A DNA stretch of 64,000 bases from Clostridium sp. AF37-5 (lineage in GTDB: Bacteria > Bacillota > Clostridia > Lachnospirales > Lachnospiraceae), in assembly GCF_003477605.1 (NCBI RefSeq), contig NZ_QUDR01000003.1, positions 62,001 to 126,000 on the forward strand. Direction: 5' to 3'. Positions 33,651 to 43,160 of the stretch are shown here, piece after piece. Position 1 is the stretch's first letter. Each line of letters starts with the position of its first letter. A program made the position numbers and the translations under genes. Under the pieces are notes generated by a model. The model saw nothing but the letters and a program-made list of their open reading frames with translations. It made no database searches and was not told the DNA's origin.

Positions 33651-34486
33651 CAAAACGATGGAATGGTTTACTAGTTTATGATAAAGAAGGCTCAAAAAGA
33701 AATGCTTCCTACATTAAAATGCATGAAGAAGCAGGTGAAAAGTTAAATATGCCGATTCATTTTTTATATGACACAGATGTGATGGAATATTTAGAGACAA
33801 ATCGGGAATCTGTTGATTTTTGTATGGTTCGCACAATCTGTCCTGCTTTGACAAAGCAAATTGAGGCGAGGGGGATTCCCTGCTTTAATTCTTCTTTTGT
33901 GTCAGAAATCTGCAATCATAAAGGAAAAACCTATGATTATATTTTGAAAAACTGCGAAATTCCGCTGGTAAAAACAAAGACGTTTCAAAATGTTGAGTTG
34001 TCCGAAAAATTATTAAAGGAGTATCCGGATTATGTAATAAAAGCGGTGGATGGACACGGTGGAAAACAGGTTTTTTTGACAAACGAATCCTTTGACTCGA
34101 TTCAAAAGGGAATCGCCGGTTCAGATTTTATTTTACAGCCATTTGTCAAAGGATCCGGCGTGGATTTACGTGTATATGTCATAGGCAAAGAAATTGTCGG
34201 TGCTGTGAAGCGTCAGGCAAATAACAGTTTTCGGGCAAATTTTTCTTTGGGCGGAAGTGTTACATCATACCAATGCGATAAAGAAATTATTGATTATGTA
34301 AATCAGGTTGTTCAGGTGTTTGATTTTGGCATGGTTGGTATTGATTTTATTTTAGATGAAAACAATCATTGGCTTTTAAATGAAATTGAAGATGTTGTCG
34401 GTGCCAGAATGTTATATCAGTGCCAGCCGGATGTTCATTTGTTGGAGCAATATTTTACATTTGTTTCTGATAAATTATTGCATTAG
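33647..34486 (+). CDS. ATP-grasp ligase, RimK-like (second of two)
   Basis: A 279-residue paralogue of the preceding gene, overlapping it by four bases. It keeps the ATP-grasp order: YVIKAVDGHGGKQVFLT (about 128-144), FILQPFVKGSGVDLRVYVIG (about 165-184), FRANFSLGG (about 196) and GMVGIDFILDENNHWLLNEI (about 228-247). In the metal site the usual Glu-x-Asn reads Glu-Ile-Glu (NEIEDVVGARM), a substitution that could change metal binding or specificity. The pair may act in sequence or as a heterodimer. A promoter for fhs starts at the stop codon. Confidence 0.8.
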   Translation: MTKRWNGLLVYDKEGSKRNASYIKMHEEAGEKLNMPIHFLYDTDVMEYLETNRESVDFCMVRTICPALTKQIEARGIPCFNSSFVSEICNHKGKTYDYILKNCEIPLVKTKTFQNVELSEKLLKEYPDYVIKAVDGHGGKQVFLTNESFDSIQKGIAGSDFILQPFVKGSGVDLRVYVIGKEIVGAVKRQANNSFRANFSLGGSVTSYQCDKEIIDYVNQVVQVFDFGMVGIDFILDENNHWLLNEIEDVVGARMLYQCQPDVHLLEQYFTFVSDKLLH

Positions 34487-34506
34487 AACAAGATAGTGTG
34501 TATAAT
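34478..34506 (+). promoter_or_regulatory. Promoter for fhs
   Basis: TTGCAT (34478-34483, overlapping the end of the previous gene), 17-base spacer, TATAAT (34501-34506). The leader is only about 40 bases, too short for a tetrahydrofolate riboswitch. Confidence 0.75.
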
Positions 34507-34553
34507 ACAAGTTATGTTAACAGATATTGTGCTTTGAAAGATGGAGGTAGAAT

Positions 34554-36224
34554 ATGAAATCAGATATTGAAATTGCAAGAGAGGCGAATATGCTGCCGGT
34601 TCAGACAGTAGCAGAGAAATTAGACATCACTGCGGATGAATTGGATTTATATGGAAAATATAAAGCAAAATTGACGGACGAACTCTGGGAGCGAATTAAA
34701 GACCGCCCGGATGGTAAACTTGTCCTTGTGACAGCGATTAATCCAACACCGGCCGGTGAAGGAAAGACAACAACGACGGTTGGACTCGGACAGGCGATGG
34801 ATAAGATTGGGAAAAAGGCAATTATTGCTTTGCGTGAGCCATCGTTAGGCCCTTGCTTTGGATTAAAAGGTGGTGCTGCCGGCGGCGGTTATGCACAGGT
34901 TGTACCGATGGATGATTTGAATCTTCATTTCACGGGAGATTTTCATGCGATTACTTCGGCAAATAACCTTCTTGCGGCAATGCTTGATAATCATATTCAA
35001 CAGGGAAATAAACTTAACATTGATCCAAAACAGATCGTATGGAAACGCTGCGTCGATATGAATGACCGTGTACTTCGTAATATCACGGTAGGACTCGGAC
35101 GCAAGGTGGATGGTGTGACAAGAGAAGATCATTTCATCATCACGGTAGCATCCGAAATCATGGCGATTCTTTGTCTTGCAGACAACATGAAAGATTTGAA
35201 AGAACGTTTGGGAAGAATTATTGTTGCTTATACTTATGAAGGAAAACCGGTTACGGCAAAAGAAATTAAAGCAGTAGGCGCGATGGCTGCACTTTTGAAA
35301 GACGCTATTCGTCCGAATATGATTCAGACTTTGGAGAATACGCCGGCACTTGTGCATGGTGGTCCATTTGCCAATATTGCTCACGGCTGTAATAGTGTCC
35401 GTGCGACAAAGACAGCTTTGAAATTAGCAGATTACACAATTACGGAGGCTGGTTTTGGTGCTGACTTAGGAGCAGAAAAATTCTTAGATATCAAATGCCG
35501 TATGGCTGATTTGAAACCGGATGCCGTTGTACTTGTTGCTACGGTTCGTGCCCTCAAATACAATGGCGGTGTTAAAAAAGAAGATTTATCGGAAGAAAAT
35601 CTTGATGCATTGAAAGCCGGTATTGTAAATCTGGAAAAACATATTGAAAACATTGCTAAATTTGGTGTGCCATGTGTTGTTACATTGAATCAGTTTGTAA
35701 CTGACAGCGAAGCAGAACTTGCATACGTTAAGGAGTTCTGTGAGGCGAGAGGCTGTGAGTTCGCACTTTCCAAGGTTTGGGAAAAAGGTGGCGAAGGCGG
35801 CATTGAGTTAGCACAAAAAGTAATTGACACAATTGAGAATAAAGAGAGTAATTTCCATTATCTCTATGAAAATGATTTGTCGATTGTTGAAAAAATTGAG
35901 ACAATTGCAAAAGAAATTTATGGAGCAGGAGAAGTTATCATTGAGCCGGCAGCAAAACAACAGATTGCACGGATTGAGTCGCTTGGGTTTGGCTCTATGC
36001 CGGTATGTATGGCGAAAAATCAGTATTCTTTGTCGGATGATAAAACAATCCTTGGCAGACCGGAAGGCTTCCCAATCCATATCCGTGATGTCTATGTTTC
36101 TGCCGGAGCAGGATTTGTCGTTGCCATTACCGGCACAATTATGACTATGCCGGGATTGCCAAAAGTGCCGGCTGCCGAAGGAATTGATGTAAATGACGAT
36201 GGACAGATTACCGGTTTGTTCTAA
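34554..36224 (+). CDS. fhs: Formate-tetrahydrofolate ligase
   Basis: This enzyme makes 10-formyl-tetrahydrofolate from formate, ATP and tetrahydrofolate, the entry of formate into one-carbon metabolism and the methyl branch of the acetyl-CoA pathway. The 556-residue protein has full length, with the P-loop-like [19 protein letters not shown] (about 64-82), [34 protein letters not shown] and the folate-site [13 protein letters not shown] near the C-terminus. The start ATG follows GGAGG. It has its own promoter. Its stop overlaps the stop of the opposing araC gene by a few bases and its terminator appears to lie inside araC. FolD, acting in the same pathway, lies at 48658. Confidence 0.98.
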   Translation: MKSDIEIAREANMLPVQTVAEKLDITADELDLYGKYKAKLTDELWERIKDRPDGKLVLVTAINPTPAGEGKTTTTVGLGQAMDKIGKKAIIALREPSLGPCFGLKGGAAGGGYAQVVPMDDLNLHFTGDFHAITSANNLLAAMLDNHIQQGNKLNIDPKQIVWKRCVDMNDRVLRNITVGLGRKVDGVTREDHFIITVASEIMAILCLADNMKDLKERLGRIIVAYTYEGKPVTAKEIKAVGAMAALLKDAIRPNMIQTLENTPALVHGGPFANIAHGCNSVRATKTALKLADYTITEAGFGADLGAEKFLDIKCRMADLKPDAVVLVATVRALKYNGGVKKEDLSEENLDALKAGIVNLEKHIENIAKFGVPCVVTLNQFVTDSEAELAYVKEFCEARGCEFALSKVWEKGGEGGIELAQKVIDTIENKESNFHYLYENDLSIVEKIETIAKEIYGAGEVIIEPAAKQQIARIESLGFGSMPVCMAKNQYSLSDDKTILGRPEGFPIHIRDVYVSAGAGFVVAITGTIMTMPGLPKVPAAEGIDVNDDGQITGLF

Positions 36225-37105
36225 TTGTCCTTTTTATCGGAGCAGAAACGTGCAAATTCTTTTGGAGAAATTTTCTCCATTTTGAGAAAGGCACGGTAAA
36301 AAGTAGAATAATCACGAAATCCTACATCTTGGTATACAACAGAGGGGAGCATCCCCTCTGTTATTTTTTGTTTTGCCATGCTGATTCGTTTTAGTATAAT
36401 ATAATTATGTACGGTTCGGTCGGTCTGTTCTTTGAATAATTTTGCCAGCGTAAATTTATTTAGATAAAAGTGACCAGCTAACTGCTCCAGTGATAAATCC
36501 TCTTTGTAATGTTCATTAATATAAGACAGTACCTTATCAATCAAAGGATTCACGTGTGTCGCTTTTCTTGGCTTCATATCTAAAAGAATGTGTTTGTTTA
36601 GCAGTGTAACAGCCTCTAAAATATGAGCACGGTTTAACATTTCTTTTTCGCGGAATTCTCTCTTTGAATTCTGGTAAATCCCCATAAAACACTCAAATAT
36701 GCGCTCAAAATCATCAGAATCGGCAATATTAAAATGATACCGTTTGTTTTCTTTTGCCAGTTCAATCGGCTCTAATAGAGAGTATTCATTAAACCCGAAG
36801 GAGGATAGGCAGGCAGGGGTAATATACATATAGGTGCGGTCATATTCATCATTTAGTTGTTCTTCTGAAGTGAGAAGAAGCTGATGAATTGTATAGGGAG
36901 GAATAACCATAATGTCTCCACGTTTTACTTTATATATGCGGCCTTCAATAAACAGCATAACAGAGCCACTGAGATAGATATAAATTTCATAATAATCATG
37001 CGTATGGGCAGGAATTATTGGAAAATGGTCGTTTGTTGTCTTTCGACATTCATAATAGTAATCGGTTGAAATCGGATGGTCCGATTCATGAAGTAAATAG
37101 CGCAT
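36221..37105 (-). CDS. AraC-family transcriptional regulator
   Basis: A 294-residue regulator with an N-terminal cupin-type sensor domain (about 20-150; [20 protein letters not shown] and [14 protein letters not shown]) and a C-terminal double helix-turn-helix (about 190-290; [20 protein letters not shown] and the second half [25 protein letters not shown]). Such regulators typically sense sugars. The start ATG at 37105 lies eight bases behind GAGGAGG; a TTG two codons earlier is discounted. It is divergent from the GH115 gene, its most likely target, with repeats in between. Its 3' end overlaps the end of fhs by four bases and carries, on the opposite strand, the probable fhs terminator. Confidence 0.93.
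   Translation of the reverse strand: MRYLLHESDHPISTDYYYECRKTTNDHFPIIPAHTHDYYEIYIYLSGSVMLFIEGRIYKVKRGDIMVIPPYTIHQLLLTSEEQLNDEYDRTYMYITPACLSSFGFNEYSLLEPIELAKENKRYHFNIADSDDFERIFECFMGIYQNSKREFREKEMLNRAHILEAVTLLNKHILLDMKPRKATHVNPLIDKVLSYINEHYKEDLSLEQLAGHFYLNKFTLAKLFKEQTDRTVHNYIILKRISMAKQKITEGMLPSVVYQDVGFRDYSTFYRAFLKMEKISPKEFARFCSDKKDN
36338..36373 (+). terminator. Terminator of fhs, inside the opposing araC gene
   Basis: AACAGAGGGGA (36338-36348) pairs perfectly with TCCCCTCTGTT (36352-36362), an 11-bp stem with a three-base loop, followed by ATTTTTTGTTTT on the plus strand. It lies 114 bases past the fhs stop codon, within araC (encoding the [12 protein letters not shown] segment on the other strand). 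Confidence 0.75.
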
Positions 37106-37157
37106 AAACAAATCCTCCTCGTCATCATTCTTTTCTCTGATTATAGATTTATCTCAT

Positions 37158-37237
37158 GTTTTTTGTCAAGATATTCAATTTTTTCAATCTAAAACACATT
37201 TTTTGCAATCGAAATTGTATTTTTTGTAAGATATAAT
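37158..37237. promoter_or_regulatory. Candidate AraC operator and GH115 promoter region
   Basis: The divergent gap holds two pairs of direct repeats. ATTTTTTCAATCTAAA (37178-37193) and ATTTTTTGCAATCGAAA (37198-37214) have their CAATC cores 21 bases apart, two helical turns. TTTTTTGTCAAGATAT (near 37160-37175) and TTTTTTGTAAGATAT (near 37221-37235) flank them. TATAAT at 37232-37237 is the likely -10 box of the GH115 gene; the -35 region is weak, as expected for an activator-dependent promoter. Binding by the adjacent AraC protein is inferred. Confidence 0.5.
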
Positions 37238-37271
37238 GAAATCACTATATAACGATAAGGAGTTGGTATAT

Positions 37272-40200
37272 GTGAAAAAGAACACAAAGATGTTCCAAAG
37301 AAGTTTGACAGCATTTTTAACAGCTGCGTTGGTTACAACTTCTTTTGGGGGACAAGGAATCGTTTTTGCACAGGCAAAGAAGAAGGCTTCGCCTTCTGTG
37401 AGTCTTACAGTGACGAATCCGGCAATTTCTATGCTTTCGCTGAAAAAAGGTGAAACTTTTCAGTTGAAAGTAAAGGTGACGCCGAAAAAAAAGGCAAAAA
37501 AGGTAACATTTCGCTCAACGAAATCCTCGATTGTTTCGGTAAACAAAAAGGGAAAATGTAAGGCGAAAAAGGCAGGTAAAGCAAAGGTTATCGTTTCTTG
37601 CGGAAAGAAAAAAACAGTGATTTCTGTTACGGTAACAAAGAAGCTTAAAAAAGTAAAGAAAGTAACACTTAGTAAAAAAAGTGCCAGTTTATTTTGTGGC
37701 AGTTCGCTGAAATTAACAGCAAAACTGACACCGGCGAAAACAACAAAAAAAGGTGTTGTTTACCGTTCATCAAAATCATCCGTTGCATCGGTAAGCAAAA
37801 AAGGAGTTGTTATGGCGAAGAAGAAAGGTACCGCTGTGATTACTGCTTATGCAAAGGATGGACGTGGTGCGAAGGCAGTGTGTAAGATTACAGTGAAGGA
37901 AAAAAGTGCGGTAACAAAAGCTCCGGCAGTTCATACAAGTAAACCACAGCCGACAAAAGACCCGCTGATTACTGAACAGAAGGCAGGTTACTTTACGATT
38001 GCAGCAAAGGATTCTGCAGCAAGTCTGTACTTAGATGCCAAAGGAGAAGATTACGATGGATTATCACTGATTGCAGCTTCCGTTGCCAAAGACATTTCTC
38101 TTGTTACAAAAGAGAAAGCAAAGGCAAATGTCATAACTAAGACAGAATCATTGAAGGAATATGCAATTATTGCCGGCTCCATCGGAAACAATGCGATAAT
38201 TGATTCCTTGATTGAGCAGGGAAAAGTAGATGCCTCCCAGATAAAAGGAAAGCGCGAAGTTTACCGCATTCAGGTGGTAGAAAATCCGGTAGCTAATGTA
38301 AAAAAGGCAATTGTCGTTATCGGAAGTGATAAGCGTGGAACGATTTACGGTCTTTATCATATTTCTGAGAAAATGGGTGTTTCTCCATGGGTTTACTGGG
38401 GCGATGCTACACCGGTTGCTAAAGATGTAGTTCAGATTCCGGAAAAGGAATTAACGGTTACATCCAAAGAACCATCCGTAAAATATCGTGGTATTTTCCT
38501 AAATGATGAAGCTCCATCACTGACTAGTTATGCAAAGAAAAAATTTGGCGGATATAATCAGTATTTTTATGAAAATGTCTATGAATTAATTTTACGCTGT
38601 AAAGGAAATTATTTGTGGCCGGCGATGTGGTCGAATACTTTTAGCGAGGACGGTAAGGGAACGAATAAGTTAGCCAATGCAGAACTCGCCGACAAATACG
38701 GTATTGTTATGGGAACCTCTCATCATGAGCCACTTTGTCGTGCCGGTGTGGAATGGCAGAATAAATATCGTCAGTACGGCACAAGCAACGCATGGGATTT
38801 TAATACGAACGAAACTGCCATCACAAAATTTTGGGAAGATGGTGTGACAAGAAATAAAAACTTTGAAAATGTTTATACCCTCGGCATGCGTGGCGAGTCG
38901 GATTCTTCTTTGTCAGGAACAAAAGAAGAAAATATTGCACTTTTGAAAAAAGTAATTACGGCGCAGAAAGATATTTTGAAAAAGAATAATTTATCGGATG
39001 CCCCTCAGGTTCTTACTGTTTATAAAGAAGTAGAGGACTACTGGCATGGCACAGATAAAGCAGAGGGATTGAAAAAATGGGATGTTTTAAATGACGTAAC
39101 CATTATGCTCTGCGATGATAACTTTGGAAATATGCGTACGCTTCCAACGAAGGAGGATAAAAATCGAAAAGGCGGTTATGGTATGTATTATCACTTTGAT
39201 TACCATGGCGGTCCGACTTCCTATGAATGGGTAAATACAGTTCCTCTTACTAAAACTTGGGAACAGATGAATATGGCATATGAGCATGGCATTGATAATA
39301 TCTGGATCGTTAATGTTGGTGATTTGAAGCCGATGGAGATGAATATTTCCTATTTCCTTGATATGGCATATGATTATGATACATGGGGAACAAATGGAAA
39401 AGATAAAATTACTGAATATCGTAAAAACTGGGTAAAACAGCAGTTTGGCGAAAACACATCGGATTCTCTTGTGAATGAGATGGAGATGCTGTTGGATGAT
39501 TATACATGGTTAAATGGTTCCGGCAAACCGGAATCCATCAATTCGGCAACTTATGATTCAGTAAATTATAATGAAGGCAGAGAAATGCTTGTCAAAGTGG
39601 ATGACATGATACGAAGAGCGAAAGCGTGTCAGAAAGAGATTCCATCGGATTGGCAGGCGGCATACTTTGAACTTGTCTATTTCCCGGTTGTTGCATCGGC
39701 AAATGTGACAAAAATGCAGATATTAAGTGGCATCAATAAATATTTGGCGAAAAATAACAGTGTGGCAGCAAATTTATATGCAGCTGAGCTGGAACAAGCG
39801 GTGGCACTGGATAAGGAATTACAGAAAACTTACAACAAAAATATGCCGGGCGTCGGTGACAAGTGGGATGGTATGATGAGTTCTCCTCATGTCGGCTTTG
39901 TGACATGGAACTCAACCGGCTGGAGTTATCCAAAAGCAGTCTGGGTGAAACCAGCGGCTGATGGTAAAATGATGGTTACGATGGAAAATGAAGAACAGGC
40001 TGTCGAGGCATCAGAAAGTGGTACATTATCCGATTTTACAAATCTGAATCAGGAATCTTATACAGTAACTGTTTCCAATCAGGGAGCGAACAGTTTTGCT
40101 TATACGATAACTCCTTCGGAGGACTGGATTGTTGTAAGTAAGAAATCCGGCACAGTAAAATCGCAGGATGCGTTTGAGGTATCGGTTGATTTTTCAAAGG

Positions 40201-42422
40201 TCAAAAAAGATGCTTCCGGATCCGTTAAAATTCAAAGCGGCAGCCAGACCATTACACTTAATGTTAATGCAAAGGTATATGATACATCTTCCTATGCAGA
40301 CAAGACATATGTTTACACAAATGGATATGCCTCCATTCTTCCGGGAAATTATGTAACGGCAAAAGAAGGCGGCAATAATACAGCATTCCATGTTTTTGAC
40401 GGTTATGGAAAAACCGGACAGTCAATGAAAATTCTTCCGACAAATGCGGATAAGACAAAGACGATGGAAGAAGCTGCCTATGCAGAATATGCAGTATGTG
40501 TTCCGGAAGATGGAGAGTATAAATTTACTGTTTATACAGCACCATCCAATAATCTGGATCGTGATAAGGTTTGCATATCGTATGGTTATTCGATTAATGG
40601 GGAAACATTAATTGAGAAAAATACAGTAGATGCCGATACGTTTTTGGCTGGAGAATACAGTGGTTCATGGGCAAATGATGTGAAAGTAAATGGCAGAAAG
40701 CAGGAGAATAATATCCACCTAAATGCTGGCGTGAATGCGATTCGTATATATTCTGATGACCCTGCATTCCTGCTTCAGAAATTGGTTGTTTCTGAAAAAT
40801 CGGTCAAAAGCTCTAATGCCGGGCCGAAAGAAAGTTATTATGTTGGTAAAAAACAGACAAAAGAAACAACGCTTGCAGGTGTTCTTGCAGATGAAAATGT
40901 ACTTCCGGGAACAATTACCACGGAAAAAACAACATATCAGGCAGGTGAAACCTTTAGTGCCAAGGGAATTGTATCAGAATCGGAAAGCTATTTTGCCGGT
41001 TTAGATGCAAAATCGGACAATGCAGCAAAGGTAAAAATTTCATGTGGAGACCGGACATTTGGTACCGTAACAATTGGTAAAGAGCAGGCACTGTATGAGG
41101 CGGCAGATATGGCAAAACTGGATGCCGGCAGCCAGACGTTTACAATGACCGTCGTATCCGGTAATGTCAGCGTGAGCGGAGTAACCGTCCGCACTCGTGA
41201 TTATGCGAAAGTTCCGGGAAGTATTTCAGCTTCTGATTATGAAGGAGTTAAGGCAGCACATACTAATTTACAGGCAAAAAAGGACATGACATATTCTTAT
41301 CTTGCGCAGGTTGAAAAAGATGATTTGTTTGTATTTTACCTGAAAGGAAAGTCCGACGGAAAAGCTTTTGTAACACTTAAATGGAATGACCAGACAATTG
41401 GAGAAGTTCAGTTATCCGATACCATGCAAGAGTATATGTTAGATGGTGCAATGGATTTGACGCCGGGGCTTGGTAACATCACAATGGAAGTGACGGGAGC
41501 GGATGCGGTAATTGAATCGCTGTCTTCTAAAGTGTATGAAGATGAAGAAAGTCTGCCGGTTTCCATTACCGCAACGAGTGAAGAAACTTCAAATGCAGCA
41601 GAAAATGTATATGATAAGGATGAAAAAACAACATGGAAGCCACAATCAACGGATGCAAATCCTATGCTTACATTTGACTTTAAGGATTCTTATCAGTACG
41701 ACCGATTTATGATTCAGACAAAGGATTCATCGCTTGGCAGTTATGAGGTTCAGGTAAAACAGTCAGATGATACATGGAAGACGATATATACCGGAAAATC
41801 AAGCGATGACGGAAAGACCATTTTTGTTCAGGGTAAAGAAGCAATTGAAAGCACACAGGTACGGTTTGTTTTTGCAGATACGAACGTAGAAGTTTCAGAA
41901 ATAACTTTGACGCCGTATGTCAACTGGGCAATGAAAGATGCAGTAAAACTTGCCGGACAGAAGAAAAGTGGTGGTGGTTCTTTCACTGTTCCAAACTCTG
42001 TCGTGGATGGAGATCGAATTACGAAAGGTTTGGAAACTGGTGTTGGAGGAAGCAGTGATACAGACCGTCATGAAGTTACGATGACGTTTAGTGAGCCAAA
42101 AAGTATCAATGTGGTTCGTCTCTTTACTTTGCAGGAAAGCGAGTCTGCGAGTGCAGGGACCGGTGTGATACCGGACTTGACGATGACATCTGAAAAGGCA
42201 CAGTATTCATACCGTATTTCCTATTATGAGAATGGAAAATGGACCGAGATGGGAGCCACTGTAAGACCGGATGCCGGAATAAATCCGAAAGTAACAACGG
42301 AAGTTTCATTGAAACGAAAAGTAAAAGCATCCAAAATCAAAGTGGAGATTTATACAAGCCACTGGATTCGAATTAATGAATTAGAAGCTGTGGAAACACA
42401 TCAGTTTTCTGCGGTAAAGTAA
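37272..42422 (+). CDS. Secreted GH115-type xylan alpha-glucuronidase, multidomain
   Basis: GH115 enzymes remove (4-O-methyl)glucuronic acid from xylan. The 1716-residue protein starts at GTG 37272, nine bases after AAGGAG; the in-frame ATG at 37236 lies inside the -10 box. Order: signal peptide (about 1-34), two Lys-rich bacterial Ig-like (Big2) domains (about 40-115 and 120-205), the GH115 catalytic region (about 230-860; KYRGIFLNDEAPSL, CKGNYLWPAMWSN, MGTSHHEPLCRAGVEW, LGMRGESDSS), a C-terminal GH115-type beta domain (about 1000-1170), further beta modules, and a discoidin-like domain (about 1435-1560, NVYDKDEKTTWKPQ) before a last carbohydrate-binding-like module. Typical GH115 enzymes are about half this size. 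No sorting motif is seen; the basic Ig-like region may attach it to the wall. Confidence 0.88.
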   Translation: MKKNTKMFQRSLTAFLTAALVTTSFGGQGIVFAQAKKKASPSVSLTVTNPAISMLSLKKGETFQLKVKVTPKKKAKKVTFRSTKSSIVSVNKKGKCKAKKAGKAKVIVSCGKKKTVISVTVTKKLKKVKKVTLSKKSASLFCGSSLKLTAKLTPAKTTKKGVVYRSSKSSVASVSKKGVVMAKKKGTAVITAYAKDGRGAKAVCKITVKEKSAVTKAPAVHTSKPQPTKDPLITEQKAGYFTIAAKDSAASLYLDAKGEDYDGLSLIAASVAKDISLVTKEKAKANVITKTESLKEYAIIAGSIGNNAIIDSLIEQGKVDASQIKGKREVYRIQVVENPVANVKKAIVVIGSDKRGTIYGLYHISEKMGVSPWVYWGDATPVAKDVVQIPEKELTVTSKEPSVKYRGIFLNDEAPSLTSYAKKKFGGYNQYFYENVYELILRCKGNYLWPAMWSNTFSEDGKGTNKLANAELADKYGIVMGTSHHEPLCRAGVEWQNKYRQYGTSNAWDFNTNETAITKFWEDGVTRNKNFENVYTLGMRGESDSSLSGTKEENIALLKKVITAQKDILKKNNLSDAPQVLTVYKEVEDYWHGTDKAEGLKKWDVLNDVTIMLCDDNFGNMRTLPTKEDKNRKGGYGMYYHFDYHGGPTSYEWVNTVPLTKTWEQMNMAYEHGIDNIWIVNVGDLKPMEMNISYFLDMAYDYDTWGTNGKDKITEYRKNWVKQQFGENTSDSLVNEMEMLLDDYTWLNGSGKPESINSATYDSVNYNEGREMLVKVDDMIRRAKACQKEIPSDWQAAYFELVYFPVVASANVTKMQILSGINKYLAKNNSVAANLYAAELEQAVALDKELQKTYNKNMPGVGDKWDGMMSSPHVGFVTWNSTGWSYPKAVWVKPAADGKMMVTMENEEQAVEASESGTLSDFTNLNQESYTVTVSNQGANSFAYTITPSEDWIVVSKKSGTVKSQDAFEVSVDFSKVKKDASGSVKIQSGSQTITLNVNAKVYDTSSYADKTYVYTNGYASILPGNYVTAKEGGNNTAFHVFDGYGKTGQSMKILPTNADKTKTMEEAAYAEYAVCVPEDGEYKFTVYTAPSNNLDRDKVCISYGYSINGETLIEKNTVDADTFLAGEYSGSWANDVKVNGRKQENNIHLNAGVNAIRIYSDDPAFLLQKLVVSEKSVKSSNAGPKESYYVGKKQTKETTLAGVLADENVLPGTITTEKTTYQAGETFSAKGIVSESESYFAGLDAKSDNAAKVKISCGDRTFGTVTIGKEQALYEAADMAKLDAGSQTFTMTVVSGNVSVSGVTVRTRDYAKVPGSISASDYEGVKAAHTNLQAKKDMTYSYLAQVEKDDLFVFYLKGKSDGKAFVTLKWNDQTIGEVQLSDTMQEYMLDGAMDLTPGLGNITMEVTGADAVIESLSSKVYEDEESLPVSITATSEETSNAAENVYDKDEKTTWKPQSTDANPMLTFDFKDSYQYDRFMIQTKDSSLGSYEVQVKQSDDTWKTIYTGKSSDDGKTIFVQGKEAIESTQVRFVFADTNVEVSEITLTPYVNWAMKDAVKLAGQKKSGGGSFTVPNSVVDGDRITKGLETGVGGSSDTDRHEVTMTFSEPKSINVVRLFTLQESESASAGTGVIPDLTMTSEKAQYSYRISYYENGKWTEMGATVRPDAGINPKVTTEVSLKRKVKASKIKVEIYTSHWIRINELEAVETHQFSAVK

Positions 42423-42445
42423 GAATGTAATCGGAACTTTTAAAA

Positions 42446-42474
42446 TTGTATTTATAACGGTTTTATGTTACAAT
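42446..42474 (+). promoter_or_regulatory. Promoter for the fic gene
   Basis: TTGTAT (42446-42451), 17-base spacer, TACAAT (42469-42474). A second TATAAT at 42482 lies close by but has no fitting -35. Confidence 0.6.
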
Positions 42475-42507
42475 AGTGTTATATAATTTTGCATGAGGAG
42501 GGATGAT

Positions 42508-43110
42508 ATGCTTGAAAATAAATTAGGTCTTACAAGTTCTGCTGAACTTGCTCGTATGGAGGAGCAGTTAAGTAAGAAAAAAGCAGTTTTATTATTTGAA
42601 AAAGGCATTTTAGATTCCCTCTCTTCAGGTAAGTTTTTTACTTTGCAGGCAATCCACCGGTATTTGTTTGAAGATATTTATGATTTTGCCGGAGAGATTC
42701 GCAAGGTAAATATGGCAAAAGGAAATTTTCGTTTTGCACCGCTGATGTATTTAGATGCAGCACTTGAAAATATTGATAAAATGCCACAGTCTGATTTTGA
42801 CGAAATTATAGAAAAATATGTGGAAATGAATATTGCGCATCCATTCCGGGAAGGAAACGGACGGAGTGCACGCATTTGGCTTGACCATATGTTAAAACAG
42901 GAAATTGGCAAAGTAATTGATTGGAGTAAAGTCGATAAAGAAGATTATTTACTTGCGATGGAACGAAGTCCGGTTAAGGATATCGAAATAAAATATCTTT
43001 TAAAGAATGCATTGACCGATGAGGTTGACAGCCGAGAAGTATATATGAAAGGCATAGACCACAGTTATTATTATGAAGGTTACACAACGTTCAAGACAGA
43101 AGAACTGTAA
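42508..43110 (+). CDS. Fic-domain AMP-transferase, class III (self-inhibited)
   Basis: Fic proteins transfer AMP (or other nucleotide moieties) to hydroxyl groups of target proteins. The 200-residue protein has the intact catalytic motif [12 protein letters not shown] (His111). The flap segment KGNFRFAP lies at about 71-78. The C-terminus carries SYYYEG (186-191), the (S/T)xxxE(G/N) inhibitory helix motif of class III Fic proteins such as NmFic, in the same context [11 protein letters not shown]. It should therefore be self-inhibited, and no antitoxin gene is found beside it, as expected. ATG 42508 follows GAGGAGGG; an ATG at 42493 lies before that site. It is monocistronic and ends before the structured element at 43161. 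Confidence 0.92.
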   Translation: MLENKLGLTSSAELARMEEQLSKKKAVLLFEKGILDSLSSGKFFTLQAIHRYLFEDIYDFAGEIRKVNMAKGNFRFAPLMYLDAALENIDKMPQSDFDEIIEKYVEMNIAHPFREGNGRSARIWLDHMLKQEIGKVIDWSKVDKEDYLLAMERSPVKDIEIKYLLKNALTDEVDSREVYMKGIDHSYYYEGYTTFKTEEL

Positions 43111-43160
43111 GTTTGTGAAAAGTAGGCGGTAAAACTTTTTAACTTATTTTATTTTAAATG

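Noticed and set aside
34507..34553. Tetrahydrofolate riboswitch before fhs
   Set aside because: The leader from the predicted start site is only about 40 bases and shows no fitting fold; folD likewise has no leader of its own.
37236..37271. GH115 start at ATG 37236
   Set aside because: The codon overlaps the TATAAT box; GTG 37272 has AAGGAG at nine bases and directly precedes the signal peptide.
42482..42487. TATAAT as -10 box of fic
   Set aside because: No -35-like hexamer at 16-18 bases; TACAAT at 42469 with TTGTAT at 17 bases fits better.
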